A DNA stretch of 64,000 bases from contig CP051237.1 of NCBI GenBank assembly GCA_017794825.1, positions 806,001 to 870,000 on the forward strand, written 5' to 3'. Origin of the DNA: Pararhizobium sp. Lineage in GTDB: Bacteria > Pseudomonadota > Alphaproteobacteria > Rhizobiales > Rhizobiaceae. This document shows positions 8,674 to 17,738 of this stretch, piece by piece (positions within the stretch are counted from its first letter, which is position 1; each line of letters starts with the position of its first letter). The notes beneath the pieces are model-generated. The model had not been told where the DNA came from. It did not search any database and saw nothing but the letters and a program-made list of their open reading frames with translations. The position numbers were made by a program, and so were the translations under genes.

Positions 8674-9918
8674 GTGAGTGTTGGAACAGTCTTGATCGTT
8701 GGCGCGGGGATCACTGGCGTATGTACTGCCGAATGGCTGCGCAGAGACGGGTGGGATGTCACTCTGATCGATCCGGTGGAGCCTGGTTCCGAGGATCAGA
8801 CATCCTACGGCAACGCAGGACTGCTCTCTAGGACGTCGGTCATGCCAGTTGCTACGGAATCCATGGTGCGCAAGGCTCCGTCCATGGTTCTGGATCCCGA
8901 TTCCCCGCTATTCCTAAGGTGGTCTTACCTCCCCCGCCTCCTCCCCTGGCTCATACCTTTCGTTCGCAATGCAAAACCGGAACGGGTTCGCGATATTTCA
9001 ATCGGCATTGCGACAATGACTTCGGACACAAATGAACAGCATTTGGCGCTCGTCCGCGGAACCGACGCTCAAAACTTTATTTGCAGCGGTGAATTCGTAA
9101 GCCTGTTCCCCCAGAGAGAAAATTACGAAAGCGACGTTTTCGGAGCCGAGATACGTGGAAAATATGGGCTTTATCCCGAGAAAATAGACCGTGCGGAACT
9201 GTTGGAACGCGATCCGAATATCGGACCGCACTACAACTTCGCGACCGTGTTCAAGGACATCTGCTGGCTGTCGTCTCCCGGCGGCTATGTCAGAGCCATT
9301 TTTTCGCATTTCAAATCCAATGGAGGCGGATATCGGCAGTCCCGCGCGATGTCGATCACGCCTGGAGCAGCGCCAAGCGTTGTGCTTGAAGGCGGCGAAA
9401 CGCTTTCCGCTGACAAGGTTGTGCTGTCGGCTGGCGCATGGTCCGGCAAAATCGCCCGCGCCTTCGGAGTGGGCATGAATATCGAGGCGGAACGCGGTTA
9501 TCATATCGCAATTCGGGATCCGCACTTCACCGCACCGCAGCCTTATCTTGTATCCGACGCAAAGATCATCATGACTCCGATGGACGGGTTCCTGCGCGCC
9601 GCCGGAGTAGCGGAGTTCGGAGGTTTGGACGCCCCCCCTTCAAGTCGCCCAATCGAGGTAATCAAGAAAGGCGTCCGGAAAGTCTATCCAGATCTTAAGT
9701 TCGACGTGACTGAAAACTGGATGGGCCGCCGACCGACCACGCCGGATAGCCTTCCGGTGATCGGGGAAGACCCGTCCGCGCCAAACATTTTGCACGCTTA
9801 TGGCGGTCAGCATATCGGTCTGACAATCGGACCGAAGGTGGGGCGCATCATTGCCGATCTGGCTGGCAGGCGCCGCCCGAACATCGATCTCTCGATCTAT
9901 CGCCCGAACAGGTTCTGA
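8674..9918 (+). CDS. FAD-dependent D-amino-acid dehydrogenase-like oxidase (DadA family)
   Basis: This 414-residue flavoprotein belongs to the DAO superfamily. The N-terminal dinucleotide-binding motif is VLIVGAGITGVCTAEWLRRDGWDVTLID, the FAD segment TSYGNAGLLS follows, and the C-terminal FAD contact is WMGRRPTTPDSLPVIG with YGGQHIGLTIGP, all typical of DadA-like enzymes that oxidatively deaminate D- or secondary amino acids. Translation starts at GTG 8674, with CAGGAG 7 bases before it. It faces away from the peptide transporter, so a plausible role is to oxidise an amino acid released from imported peptides (inference). Substrate is unproven; sarcosine- or proline-type substrates are also possible. 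Confidence 0.88.
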   Translation: MSVGTVLIVGAGITGVCTAEWLRRDGWDVTLIDPVEPGSEDQTSYGNAGLLSRTSVMPVATESMVRKAPSMVLDPDSPLFLRWSYLPRLLPWLIPFVRNAKPERVRDISIGIATMTSDTNEQHLALVRGTDAQNFICSGEFVSLFPQRENYESDVFGAEIRGKYGLYPEKIDRAELLERDPNIGPHYNFATVFKDICWLSSPGGYVRAIFSHFKSNGGGYRQSRAMSITPGAAPSVVLEGGETLSADKVVLSAGAWSGKIARAFGVGMNIEAERGYHIAIRDPHFTAPQPYLVSDAKIIMTPMDGFLRAAGVAEFGGLDAPPSSRPIEVIKKGVRKVYPDLKFDVTENWMGRRPTTPDSLPVIGEDPSAPNILHAYGGQHIGLTIGPKVGRIIADLAGRRRPNIDLSIYRPNRF

Positions 9919-9947
9919 CAACGCTAGCAATGAGAAAGCAGGTCCAC

Positions 9948-9966
9948 CGGACGGCTTCCCCGTCCG
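9948..9966. terminator. Possible bidirectional terminator between convergent genes
   Basis: CGGACGG at 9948-9954 pairs with CCGTCCG at 9960-9966 over a 5-base loop, in the 103-base gap between two convergent genes. No long T-run follows on either strand, so termination is suggested by position and stem strength only. Confidence 0.4.
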
Positions 9967-10021
9967 TTCGGAAGAAACGGTGACATTATTCAAGGTAGTC
10001 TTTCGAAACGGCCGCCATATC

Positions 10022-11638
10022 TCAGGCATGATCTTCGAGGATAAGTTCTGCTCCCTTCAGACCGGTCATCATCGCTGGTCCGTTGATGTTTCCGGAAGGC
10101 AGTTCGGGAAATATCGACGCGTCAACAACCCGCAATCCTCCGAGACCGTGCACCCTCAAGCGGGCGTCGACCACGTCTGAAGCGTCTCCTGGACCCATCT
10201 TGCAGGTGCCGCTCAGATGGAAGATCGAACTCGCGCGTTCGCGCAGATCCGCTTCAATCTGTTCGCGAGTAATCGTTGCCGCACCCGGATGGATTTCATC
10301 TTCGACAATCTCCGACAATGGTTTTGCCGACGCAATTCGGCGCAACATCATGCAGCCGTCGATCAATTCCTCCACATCCTCAGCTGCCGAGAGGTAATTC
10401 GGTTGAATGATCGGTGGATCGAAGGGATCGTCCGATCGCAACCTGACCGTTCCGCGGCTTTTCGGATGACAATTTGAAATTCCCAACAGAAAGCCGGGTT
10501 CGCGATCGGGAAGCATAAGCTGCCGCACGCCGGGCGCTGCACGGGTGTAACTCAAGGGCGAATAATAGAGCTGCATATTCGGCCGCGCGCGATTGAGATC
10601 GGTGCGAAAAAATCCTCCTGCCTGGTTCACGCTGATCGAGAGCGGACCAGTCTTTGTCAGCACATAACGTATCCCGACCGAAAGACGCCCCCACCAGGGA
10701 CGAAGCACCGAGTTCAGGGTCGGGCGGTTGGCCCTATAGATATAGTCGACGCCCAAATGGTCCTGAAGATTTTCCCCGACGCCGCGAAGGGCATGCACCG
10801 GCGGAACTCCGGTCGTCGCGCTCAATTCGGGAGCGCCGACGCCGGAAAGTTGCAGCAGCTGCGGAGAGTTTACAGCGCCGGCGGAAAGGATCACTTCACG
10901 GGAGGCCGTGACCGAAACGACCCTATCTCCCTTCGAGTAGGTTACGCCCGTCGCTCGCCGACCGTCGAAGAGGATCTTCGTGACATGGGCGTCTGTAATT
11001 ACTCTAAGGTTCTTTCTTCGCATTGCAGGCCGAAGAAAGGCCGAGGCCGCAGAAGCGCGTATCCCGTCCCTTGTCGTGATCTGGTAAAGTCCGGCGCCTT
11101 CCTGGGTCGCGCCGTTGAAATCATCATTTCGGGCCAGGCCAGCCGCTTCACAGCCCGCAACGAAATCAGAGCATGTAGCGTGTTCCGAACCGGCGATTCC
11201 CGTGACCCGAAGAGGCCCGCCAGATCCCCTGTAATCATCGGGTCCAGCTGAATTGTCCTCCAGACGCCTGAAGAACGGCAGCACACTGTCCCATCCCCAG
11301 CCGGGATTCCCCAGTTCTTCCCAATGGTCGTAGTCCTGCTGCTGACCTCGAATGTAGACCATTGCGTTGATCGAACTGGATCCGCCGAGAACACGACCGC
11401 GAGGGCAGTAGACCTGGCGGTCGCCAAGACCTGCGACTGGCTCGCTCGTGTACCGCCAGTTCAGTTTCCGGTGGTAGAAGGTCTTGCCGTAGCCGATGGG
11501 CATACGCACCCAGAAATTGCGTTCGCTGCCTCCAGCCTCCAGGATCAGAACCCGGTAGCGTCCGCTTTCACTGAGGCGGTCCGCCAGCACGCAACCGGCG
11601 GAGCCGGCGCCGACGATGATGAAATCATAGCTTTCCAT
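10022..11638 (-). CDS. GMC-family flavin oxidoreductase (choline/alcohol dehydrogenase type)
   Basis: This 538-residue FAD enzyme oxidises an alcohol to an aldehyde. It has the GMC N-terminal FAD motif DFIIVGAGSAGCVLADRLSE, signature 1 PRGRVLGGSSSINAMVYIRG, signature 2 SAGAVNSPQLLQLSGVG, and the C-terminal active-site region SSIFHLSGTCKMG, with a final DASIFPELPSGNINGPAMM. Length fits choline dehydrogenase and related enzymes of wide substrate range. An aldehyde dehydrogenase lies at 14492, so an alcohol-to-acid pair is possible. The name choline dehydrogenase should not be taken as proven, because many paralogues of unknown substrate share these motifs. Confidence 0.92.
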   Translation of the reverse strand: MESYDFIIVGAGSAGCVLADRLSESGRYRVLILEAGGSERNFWVRMPIGYGKTFYHRKLNWRYTSEPVAGLGDRQVYCPRGRVLGGSSSINAMVYIRGQQQDYDHWEELGNPGWGWDSVLPFFRRLEDNSAGPDDYRGSGGPLRVTGIAGSEHATCSDFVAGCEAAGLARNDDFNGATQEGAGLYQITTRDGIRASAASAFLRPAMRRKNLRVITDAHVTKILFDGRRATGVTYSKGDRVVSVTASREVILSAGAVNSPQLLQLSGVGAPELSATTGVPPVHALRGVGENLQDHLGVDYIYRANRPTLNSVLRPWWGRLSVGIRYVLTKTGPLSISVNQAGGFFRTDLNRARPNMQLYYSPLSYTRAAPGVRQLMLPDREPGFLLGISNCHPKSRGTVRLRSDDPFDPPIIQPNYLSAAEDVEELIDGCMMLRRIASAKPLSEIVEDEIHPGAATITREQIEADLRERASSIFHLSGTCKMGPGDASDVVDARLRVHGLGGLRVVDASIFPELPSGNINGPAMMTGLKGAELILEDHA

Positions 11639-11705
11639 GGTCGGTAGCTAGCAGGCCGATCGCACGCCAGCATCAGCCATTAAGGAATTTCGGACAAACC
11701 ATTTC

Positions 11706-13187
11706 CTATCCGAGCGAATCGATCGCATCGGCAAGCCTGTCCACGCCTGATCGTATCTGCGCCGGCGTCGACGTGCTGAATCCGAGAGCAAATCCCTTAG
11801 CGTCTATCGGGGCAATGCAGAAGCGTTCGAGTGGGGCGACGATCACATCGAGGTCCGCCGCGGCCTTGGCGACGGAGGATTCGTCATGGCCGGTCAGCAA
11901 ATGGCCAACCGTTTGTATGCCGCTTTCGGTCGGTTTCACGTCAACCGCCCCGGCGAGCCGCTGTGACGCCGCGTCTATCAAGACCTCGTGTCTTTCCATG
12001 TAGGTCTTTCGCATCCGCCTGATATGACTTGCGAAGTGCCCCTCTTCGATGAAGTTCGCGACCACCGATTGAACCATGGTCGAGGCTCCCTGCAACGTCG
12101 CACCGGCAATGCGGTCGAACACCTCCGACAAGGGACTGCTCACCACCATGAATGCAATTCGCAGACCCGGAAAAATCGACTTCGAAAACGTACCGACATA
12201 GATAACACGCCCCACGGTGTCGACGCTCTTCAGCGTTGGCGGCGGATGGCCGGAGTAGTAGAACTCCCCGTCATAATCGTCCTCAACGATCCATGCGTCC
12301 GCCCGTTCCGCCGCCTGCAGCAACTCGAAGCGTCTCTGCAAGCTCATCACGGCGCCCAGCGGATGCTGGTGTGATGGCGTGACAAAGGCAAGGCGGAAGT
12401 CGGGTTCGGCTTTCAGGCCCGCCGCGACATCGATCCCCTCATTGTCGACAGGCACCGGAACAAGCCTCGCGCCGCTTGACAAAAGACTATTGCGGGCGCC
12501 GATTGGTCCCGGATTTTCGAACCAAACCGGATCACCAGGATCAAGCAGCGTATTGCCGATCCTATTGAACGCCTCCTGCGCGCCGTTGACGATAAAGACT
12601 TCTTCGGGTTCGCAAACGACGCCCCTGTTTGCGCGAAGATGGGTGGCGATAGCGCGGCGCAATTCGGGTTGCCCGGCTGGTTCAGGGTAGCCAAGAGCGA
12701 TCCCGCGCGCCGCCCGCCAGTGACGGGCCATAAGCTTGGACCAAAGCGGAATGGGAAAAAGATCGAGCGCCGGCAACCCGGTCACGAAAGGCCGGGGTTT
12801 CGTGGGATGGGCGAGTCTGGGAAAAAATTGTTCGGATGCCCGCTCGGTCAGATTCGCCAGTCGTTTGGGTTGTCTCTTGTGCCTGTCAGGTTCGGTCGAA
12901 ATGGTTTCGGCCTTTGCCTTGAGAATGTCGCTGACATATGACCCGGAGCCCACGTGCGACACGATCAACCCTTCCGCCGCAAGCGACTCGTAAACACCGA
13001 TCGCCGTCGTTCGTGAAATCCCCTGGTCCTGAGCGAATGTTCGGCTCGAAGGAAGGCGCTGTCCCGGCTCCAGCACGCCGGACAAAACCAGATCGCGCAT
13101 TGCACTGACAAGTTGCGCCACGATCGGCCGACCGGACTCGCGGTCGATCCGTAATGTCGGGAGGAGCACACCGCCAGCGTATTTCAC
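11706..13187 (-). CDS. MocR-type regulator (GntR HTH fused to PLP aminotransferase-like domain)
   Basis: This about 493-residue regulator has an N-terminal winged helix (residues ~15-75, with LEPGQRLPSSRTFAQDQGISRTTAIGVYESLAAEGLI) and a C-terminal fold-type I aminotransferase-like domain, with EDDYDGEFYYSG and the PLP lysine in GTFSKSIFPGLR. MocR proteins such as GabR, TauR and PdxR sense amines or PLP adducts and usually control adjacent catabolic genes. I choose GTG at 13187 because GGAGAG sits 7 bases upstream; a TTG at 13202 would add five residues. It lies divergent from the enolase-superfamily gene. Repeated GGACC boxes in the gap and the TGGACCTTA match upstream of the peptide transporter suggest it controls this whole region (inference). 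Confidence 0.93.
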   Translation of the reverse strand: MKYAGGVLLPTLRIDRESGRPIVAQLVSAMRDLVLSGVLEPGQRLPSSRTFAQDQGISRTTAIGVYESLAAEGLIVSHVGSGSYVSDILKAKAETISTEPDRHKRQPKRLANLTERASEQFFPRLAHPTKPRPFVTGLPALDLFPIPLWSKLMARHWRAARGIALGYPEPAGQPELRRAIATHLRANRGVVCEPEEVFIVNGAQEAFNRIGNTLLDPGDPVWFENPGPIGARNSLLSSGARLVPVPVDNEGIDVAAGLKAEPDFRLAFVTPSHQHPLGAVMSLQRRFELLQAAERADAWIVEDDYDGEFYYSGHPPPTLKSVDTVGRVIYVGTFSKSIFPGLRIAFMVVSSPLSEVFDRIAGATLQGASTMVQSVVANFIEEGHFASHIRRMRKTYMERHEVLIDAASQRLAGAVDVKPTESGIQTVGHLLTGHDESSVAKAAADLDVIVAPLERFCIAPIDAKGFALGFSTSTPAQIRSGVDRLADAIDSLG

Positions 13188-13385
13188 GAATAATCTCTCC
13201 AATCGGATAGTTGAACGGGAATCGCAAGTATTGGAATTGGCATTCCAGCTTAATCAAAGTGGACCTTAACAAGGGACCAATTTGTGCACAATGTTTGCGC
13301 CTGACAAGCCCGTTGTTGAAAGTGTGCATTGCGGCGAGCCCAGTCGAAGAGTCCGTCGCCGTCAAGAAACTATGTGAAATTCTAC
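13188..13385. promoter_or_regulatory. Candidate MocR operator region
   Basis: Two direct GGACC boxes lie 13 bases apart (13261-13265 and 13274-13278); the first is in TGGACCTTAAC. MocR regulators such as TauR and GabR typically bind short direct repeats in the divergent promoter, so this is a fitting operator. The link to this regulator is inference from position and motif recurrence. Confidence 0.45.
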
Positions 13386-14495
13386 ATGAAAATCAAAGCT
13401 ATAGAAACATTCTCGAATCCGCACGTAGCGTTCGTAAAGTTAACGGCGGAGAACGGAGCCTGCGGCTGGGGCCAGGTTGCCCCTTATCATGCGGATCTTA
13501 CCGCACAGGTGCTTCACAGACAGGTGGCTCCCTGGATTCTCGGACACTCTGTCGACTGTGATCTTGAGGATGTTCTGGACCTTGTCGGCGAGCGCGAACA
13601 CAAGTTCACGGGCTCGCACCTCAGGCGCGCCATGGGAGGCGTAGATACCGCCCTTTGGGATTTGCGCGGAATTCTTGCCGAAAAACCTGTCGTCGAACTC
13701 TTAGGAGGAAAGCCGACCTCGCTCCGCGCCTACGCCTCCTCGATGAAGCGCGATATAACGCCCGAAGCGGAAGCTGAACGCTTCAAACGACTCCGCGATG
13801 AATACGGCTTCGACGCCTTCAAGTTCAGAATTGGCGCAGAAGTCGGCCGCAACCAGGACGAATGGCCAGGGCGGACTGAAGCGATCATTCCGACAATCCG
13901 AAAGGCGCTCGGCGACGACGTGGATCTGCTCGCCGACGCCAACAGTTGCTTCACTCCTGAACGGGCGGTCGAGGTCGGCCGAATGATGGAAGACAACGGA
14001 TTGGTGCACTACGAGGAACCCTGCCCGTACTGGGAGCTTGAGCAGACGCTAGAGGTCACGAATACTCTCGACATAGACGTTGCAGGCGGCGAGCAGGATT
14101 GCGAGTTTTCTGTATGGAAGCAGATTATCGAGGACAGGGTGGTTGATATCATACAGCCTGATGTTCTCTACCTCGGCGGGATGTGCCGATCCCTTAAAGT
14201 TGCGGCAATGGCTGCGGATGCAGGTCTGCCGGTGACCCCCCACGCCGCGAATATGAGCTTGGTTACGCTTTTCACCATGCATTTCCTTGCTGCTATTCCC
14301 AACGCCGGAAAATATCTGGAATTCTCAATCGAAGGGCCTGACTACTACCCTTGGCAGGAAGGCCTCTTTGTCCGCTCGCCTTACACCATGGAGGGTGGTC
14401 GTATCCGGATTTCCGACGAACCTGGTTGGGGTGTGGAGATCGACCCACGGTGGCTCGAGCAATCCGAATACCAGTCAAGCGAGATGGATCAATGA
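13386..14495 (+). CDS. Enolase-superfamily enzyme, mandelate racemase/muconate lactonizing group
   Basis: This 369-residue barrel enzyme abstracts the alpha proton of a carboxylate. Visible residues are the K146-x-R148 pair in AFKFRIG, metal ligands Asp184 (LLADAN), Glu210/211 (HYEEP) and Glu236 (GGEQD), and a general base His286 in PVTPHAAN. These resemble the mandelate racemase subgroup, which includes acid-sugar dehydratases and some amino-acid racemases. The ATG at 13386 begins the capping domain MKIKAIETF; the open frame runs 19 codons further upstream without similarity and the ribosome-binding site is weak. It overlaps the aldehyde dehydrogenase by 4 bases, so the two are translated together. 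The substrate is unknown. Confidence 0.87.
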   Translation: MKIKAIETFSNPHVAFVKLTAENGACGWGQVAPYHADLTAQVLHRQVAPWILGHSVDCDLEDVLDLVGEREHKFTGSHLRRAMGGVDTALWDLRGILAEKPVVELLGGKPTSLRAYASSMKRDITPEAEAERFKRLRDEYGFDAFKFRIGAEVGRNQDEWPGRTEAIIPTIRKALGDDVDLLADANSCFTPERAVEVGRMMEDNGLVHYEEPCPYWELEQTLEVTNTLDIDVAGGEQDCEFSVWKQIIEDRVVDIIQPDVLYLGGMCRSLKVAAMAADAGLPVTPHAANMSLVTLFTMHFLAAIPNAGKYLEFSIEGPDYYPWQEGLFVRSPYTMEGGRIRISDEPGWGVEIDPRWLEQSEYQSSEMDQ

Positions 14496-15988
14496 GCGAC
14501 GGCTTGTCGGCGCTGGTCGCCGAATACAAAGACACGAGCCGAATAACTGATCTGCCGAATCGACATTTTATTGCCGGAAAATGGACGCCGCCCATCAATG
14601 GCGGAATGATGGAGAGCTTCGATCCGGGTAATGGCGAAGCGTTTCATGAATTCGCTGACGGTGACGCCGCCGACATCGAATACGCTGTCGAGAACGCGCA
14701 TGCCGCATTCAATGGCGAATGGAGCGCGGCGACGCCGGCGACGCGTGGCGCCGTATTGGCGCGCGCATCATCGCTGATCCGGCGACATGCAGCACGACTT
14801 TCGGTCGCGGAATGCCTCGATACCGGCAAGACCTTACAGGAAGCCGAAGGCGACGTGATGGGGGCCGCGCGCTGTTTTGAATACTACTCCGGTCTTCCTG
14901 ACAAATTCGAGGGGCGCTCGATCCCGCTCGGACCCGAATATCTTGCATATACGAATTGGGAGCCCGTCGGCGTCACCGGCCACATCATTCCCTGGAATTA
15001 TCCTATTTCCACCGTTTCGCGCAGCATAGCGCCGGCGATAGCGGCTGGCTGCACAGCTGTCGTAAAGCCTGCAGAACAGACGCCGCTGACCGCTCTGATG
15101 ATCGCGGAACTGCTTCTTCAGGCCGGCCTGCCCGCAGGCGTATTGAATGTCGTTACGGGCAGAGGAGTAACCGCCGGCGCTCCGCTGGTATCCCATCCGC
15201 TCGTGCGCCACATCAGTTTCACCGGCTCCACCAATACGGGAATAGAGGTTATTCGAGCTGCGGCGCGCAATGTCACGAGCGTACTTCCGGAACTTGGCGG
15301 CAAATCACCGCTGGTGGTTCTCGACGACGCCGACATGGCTTCGGCGGTCGACGGCGCAATCGGGGCCATCTATGAAAACGCCGGTCAAATCTGCTCCGCA
15401 GGCTCCCGCCTCATCGTCACCCGCAAGTCCCACTCCTCTCTAATGGAAACCCTTGTGTCGCGCGCAAGAGGGTTGACGCTGGGCCACGGACTTCGGCGAC
15501 CCGACATGGGGGCGATCAACTCTTCGAAGCATCTCGCAAAGATCTCTTCCGCTGTAGAGGCCGCTCGCGCCCGCGGGCTGAAAATCGTCACAGGCGGGGC
15601 AGTCACGACAGATCCGGAAACCGGCAAGGGATGGTTCTACGAACCAACAATTTTCGACGACGCGCCTGTCGACGACCCGATCGCACAAGACGAGATTTTC
15701 GGCCCAGTATTGGCGGTTCAGATCGCTGAAGACATTGAAGAGGCGATTGCAATGGCCAATTCGACCAATTATGCACTCGTCGCCGGTGTCTACACGCGTG
15801 ACTTCGCCGCTGCGCATCAACTCGCGCGCCGCATCGACGCCGGCCAGGTCTTTATCAACGAGTACTTTGCCGGAGGTATTTCGGTGCCTTTCGGCGGCAA
15901 CAGGATGTCGGGGTTCGGACGAGAGAAAGGCATTGAGGGGATGCGCACATACCTGAAACTCAAGAGCGTCGCGGCCCGGATTTCCTGA
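14492..15988 (+). CDS. NAD(P)-dependent aldehyde dehydrogenase (betaine-aldehyde/amino-aldehyde type)
   Basis: This 498-residue enzyme oxidises an aldehyde to the acid. Catalytic residues are visible: Asn169 in IIPWNYP, Glu267 in LPELGGKSP and the nucleophile Cys301 in NAGQICSAGSRL; the cofactor loop is SFTGSTNTG. The start at 14492 is fixed by the ATGA overlap with the preceding gene. Its sequence is of the betaine aldehyde or gamma-aminobutyraldehyde dehydrogenase type, which fits the amine oxidases on either side. It may receive the product of the GMC enzyme or of the oxidase at 16016 (inference). Confidence 0.93.
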   Translation: MSDGLSALVAEYKDTSRITDLPNRHFIAGKWTPPINGGMMESFDPGNGEAFHEFADGDAADIEYAVENAHAAFNGEWSAATPATRGAVLARASSLIRRHAARLSVAECLDTGKTLQEAEGDVMGAARCFEYYSGLPDKFEGRSIPLGPEYLAYTNWEPVGVTGHIIPWNYPISTVSRSIAPAIAAGCTAVVKPAEQTPLTALMIAELLLQAGLPAGVLNVVTGRGVTAGAPLVSHPLVRHISFTGSTNTGIEVIRAAARNVTSVLPELGGKSPLVVLDDADMASAVDGAIGAIYENAGQICSAGSRLIVTRKSHSSLMETLVSRARGLTLGHGLRRPDMGAINSSKHLAKISSAVEAARARGLKIVTGGAVTTDPETGKGWFYEPTIFDDAPVDDPIAQDEIFGPVLAVQIAEDIEEAIAMANSTNYALVAGVYTRDFAAAHQLARRIDAGQVFINEYFAGGISVPFGGNRMSGFGREKGIEGMRTYLKLKSVAARIS

Positions 15989-16015
15989 TACAACGCCACT
16001 GGAACGGGGAATAAT

Positions 16016-17320
16016 TTGCAGAGCAATCAGAGCCGCATGTTCACACAGGACATCAAGACCGACCCTTACTGGTGGGAGGCCTCTCCTCGTCCCAAAATGC
16101 GGGACTTGCCTCTCCCCGCCAAAGTGGACGTTCTCGTAATCGGTTCGGGCTACACTGGTCTCAACGCCGCTCTGGTAACTGCGCGCGCCGGGCGCTCGAC
16201 GCTCGTTCTGGAAAAGGGAGTTGTGGGTGAAGGCTGCAGCACGCGCAACGGCGGACAGATCAGCACGAGCGTCAAACCCTCGTTCGAACAACTCTCCCGG
16301 CGCCATGGCGACAAGACCGCCTATGCTGTTCTGCGAGACGGACACGCCGCGCTGAAATGGATCGAGAATTTCACGCGGGACGAAAATATAGATTGCGGCT
16401 TCAGGGTGTGTGGACGGTTCCACGCCGCCCATTCACCCAAGGCTTTCGAAGCCCTTCGCCGGGACGCCGAACACAAGGTTCCGGGACTGGAAGTCGAGAC
16501 GGAGATCGTTCCTCGTTCGGAGCAACATCGGGAGATCGGCACCGACGGCTATCATGGCGGGGTGATCCTGCATAGACATGCAGTGCTCGATCCCGGGCGC
16601 TACCATGCAGGATTGCTTGAACGCGTGTTGAAAGCGGGCGCGACGGTCGCGGACCATTGTCCGGCGGATCGTATCGAGAGAAGCGAATTCGGTTATATTG
16701 TCCATACGCCTCGCGGTCGTGTTGTCGCCCGCGACGTTGTCGTTGGAACCAATGGCTATACGGGTCAGGTTACCTCCTGGCTTCGGCGCAGAGTGATTCC
16801 AATTGGCAGCTACGTGATCGCGACGGAACCGATGCCGCGTGAAACGATGGCCCAGGTCATCCCTCAAGATCGGATCGTTTCTGACACCAGAAAGGTCGTC
16901 TACTACTATCGGCTTTCACCTGATGGAACGCGAATGGTATTTGGCGGACGCGTCAGCCACGGAGAGACCGACCCAATGGTCAGCGGTCCGCTTCTCCATG
17001 CTGAGATGGCTCGATTGTTCCCACAACTTCGGAATGCCAGAATAAGCCATTCCTGGGTAGGATTTGTCGGCTATACTTTTGATACACTTGCTCATTCCGG
17101 CAGTCACGATGGCATGTACTACGCGATGGGCTATTGCGGTTCCGGCGTATCCATGGCGAGCTATCTCGGAATGCGATCAGGCCAGAAGGTCCTAGGCCTC
17201 GCAGAAGGCTATACGGGATTCGATAAAACCGAATTTCAGACGCGCCCGCTCTACTACGGCAATCCCTGGTTCCTCGCGCCTTCGGTGTATTATTACCGGT
17301 GGCGTGATTCCAGGAACTGA
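16016..17320 (+). CDS. FAD-dependent amine oxidase (PuuB / gamma-glutamylputrescine oxidase-like)
   Basis: This 434-residue DAO-family flavoprotein has an N-terminal segment DPYWWEASPRP typical of PuuB-like oxidases, the FAD motif VDVLVIGSGYTGLNAALVTARAGRS, STRNGGQISTSVKP, and the C-terminal YAMGYCGSGVSMASYLG. Such enzymes oxidise N-substituted amino acids or polyamine derivatives to aldehyde and amine. A TTG at 16016 follows GGGG at 6 bases; an ATG at 16037 is the alternative and lacks a good ribosome-binding site. It lies 27 bases after the aldehyde dehydrogenase in the same orientation, consistent with a shared amine catabolic operon. Confidence 0.88.
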   Translation: MQSNQSRMFTQDIKTDPYWWEASPRPKMRDLPLPAKVDVLVIGSGYTGLNAALVTARAGRSTLVLEKGVVGEGCSTRNGGQISTSVKPSFEQLSRRHGDKTAYAVLRDGHAALKWIENFTRDENIDCGFRVCGRFHAAHSPKAFEALRRDAEHKVPGLEVETEIVPRSEQHREIGTDGYHGGVILHRHAVLDPGRYHAGLLERVLKAGATVADHCPADRIERSEFGYIVHTPRGRVVARDVVVGTNGYTGQVTSWLRRRVIPIGSYVIATEPMPRETMAQVIPQDRIVSDTRKVVYYYRLSPDGTRMVFGGRVSHGETDPMVSGPLLHAEMARLFPQLRNARISHSWVGFVGYTFDTLAHSGSHDGMYYAMGYCGSGVSMASYLGMRSGQKVLGLAEGYTGFDKTEFQTRPLYYGNPWFLAPSVYYYRWRDSRN

Positions 17321-17590
17321 ACGCCTTGCCTCCGAAGGGATGGACTGAAGCTGAGCTTTTGGTTCGCTTTGACTCAATAGAGATGAATCAAAGCACCTGC
17401 CCGGACAGCCCTAAGACCAACTGACGCCAGGTCCGTGCTTAGCGAGCGCAAGAATGCATGCAATTAGCGGAACTTCGAGCGCATTCACGACGACGAGCAA
17501 GGCTGCAAGTTTACTTGATCATTTTTACCCACCTGTTACCCACCTGAAACCCCCGAACTGAACGTGAACATTTGCGATAATCGACGATGA

Positions 17591-17614
17591 AAAACCCCAG
17601 AAAACTGGGCTTTT
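17591..17614. terminator. Intrinsic terminator-like hairpin
   Basis: CCCAG at 17596-17600 pairs with CTGGG at 17605-17609 over an AAAA loop, with flanking AAAA and TTTT that extend the symmetry around a single mismatch. It can work on both strands. It lies about 270 bases after the amine oxidase gene. The stretch 17321-17590 before it holds no gene I can support; it contains a tandem ACCCACCTG pair near 17529-17548. Confidence 0.55.
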
Positions 17615-17648
17615 CCTCGAAGATAACCATGTTCGGGACGAGGGGGTC

Positions 17649-17676
17649 GGAGGTTCGAATCCTCTCACTCCGACCA
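17649..17676 (+). other. Isolated tRNA 3' end (T arm, acceptor strand and CCA), likely integration scar
   Basis: The sequence has exact tRNA 3' geometry: T-stem GGAGG, loop TTCGAAT, CCTCT, a seven-base acceptor strand CACTCCG, discriminator A and CCA. The matching 5' acceptor strand CGGAGTG and D arm are absent from the preceding bases, so it is not a full tRNA. Such 3' ends are regenerated or left behind at attachment sites of elements that integrate into tRNA or tmRNA genes. It ends 19 bases before the insertion sequence. Confidence 0.6.
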
Positions 17677-17699
17677 TTTCCCAAAGGTCCATTCTTGTC

Positions 17700-17738
17700 A
17701 CATGGTTTACATTTGATACCGGAGAGATGGTTTACACT
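17700..17738 (+). repeat. Left terminal inverted repeat of the IS481 element
   Basis: It aligns to the reverse complement of 18935-18973, sharing the central TACCGGA block and the inner ACACT end. It contains two copies of ATGGTTTACA, probably transposase binding sites. Confidence 0.7.

Noticed and set aside
17600..17676. Complete tRNA gene
   Set aside because: Only the T arm, 3' acceptor strand and CCA are found; no matching 5' acceptor strand or D arm lies in the preceding 60 bases.
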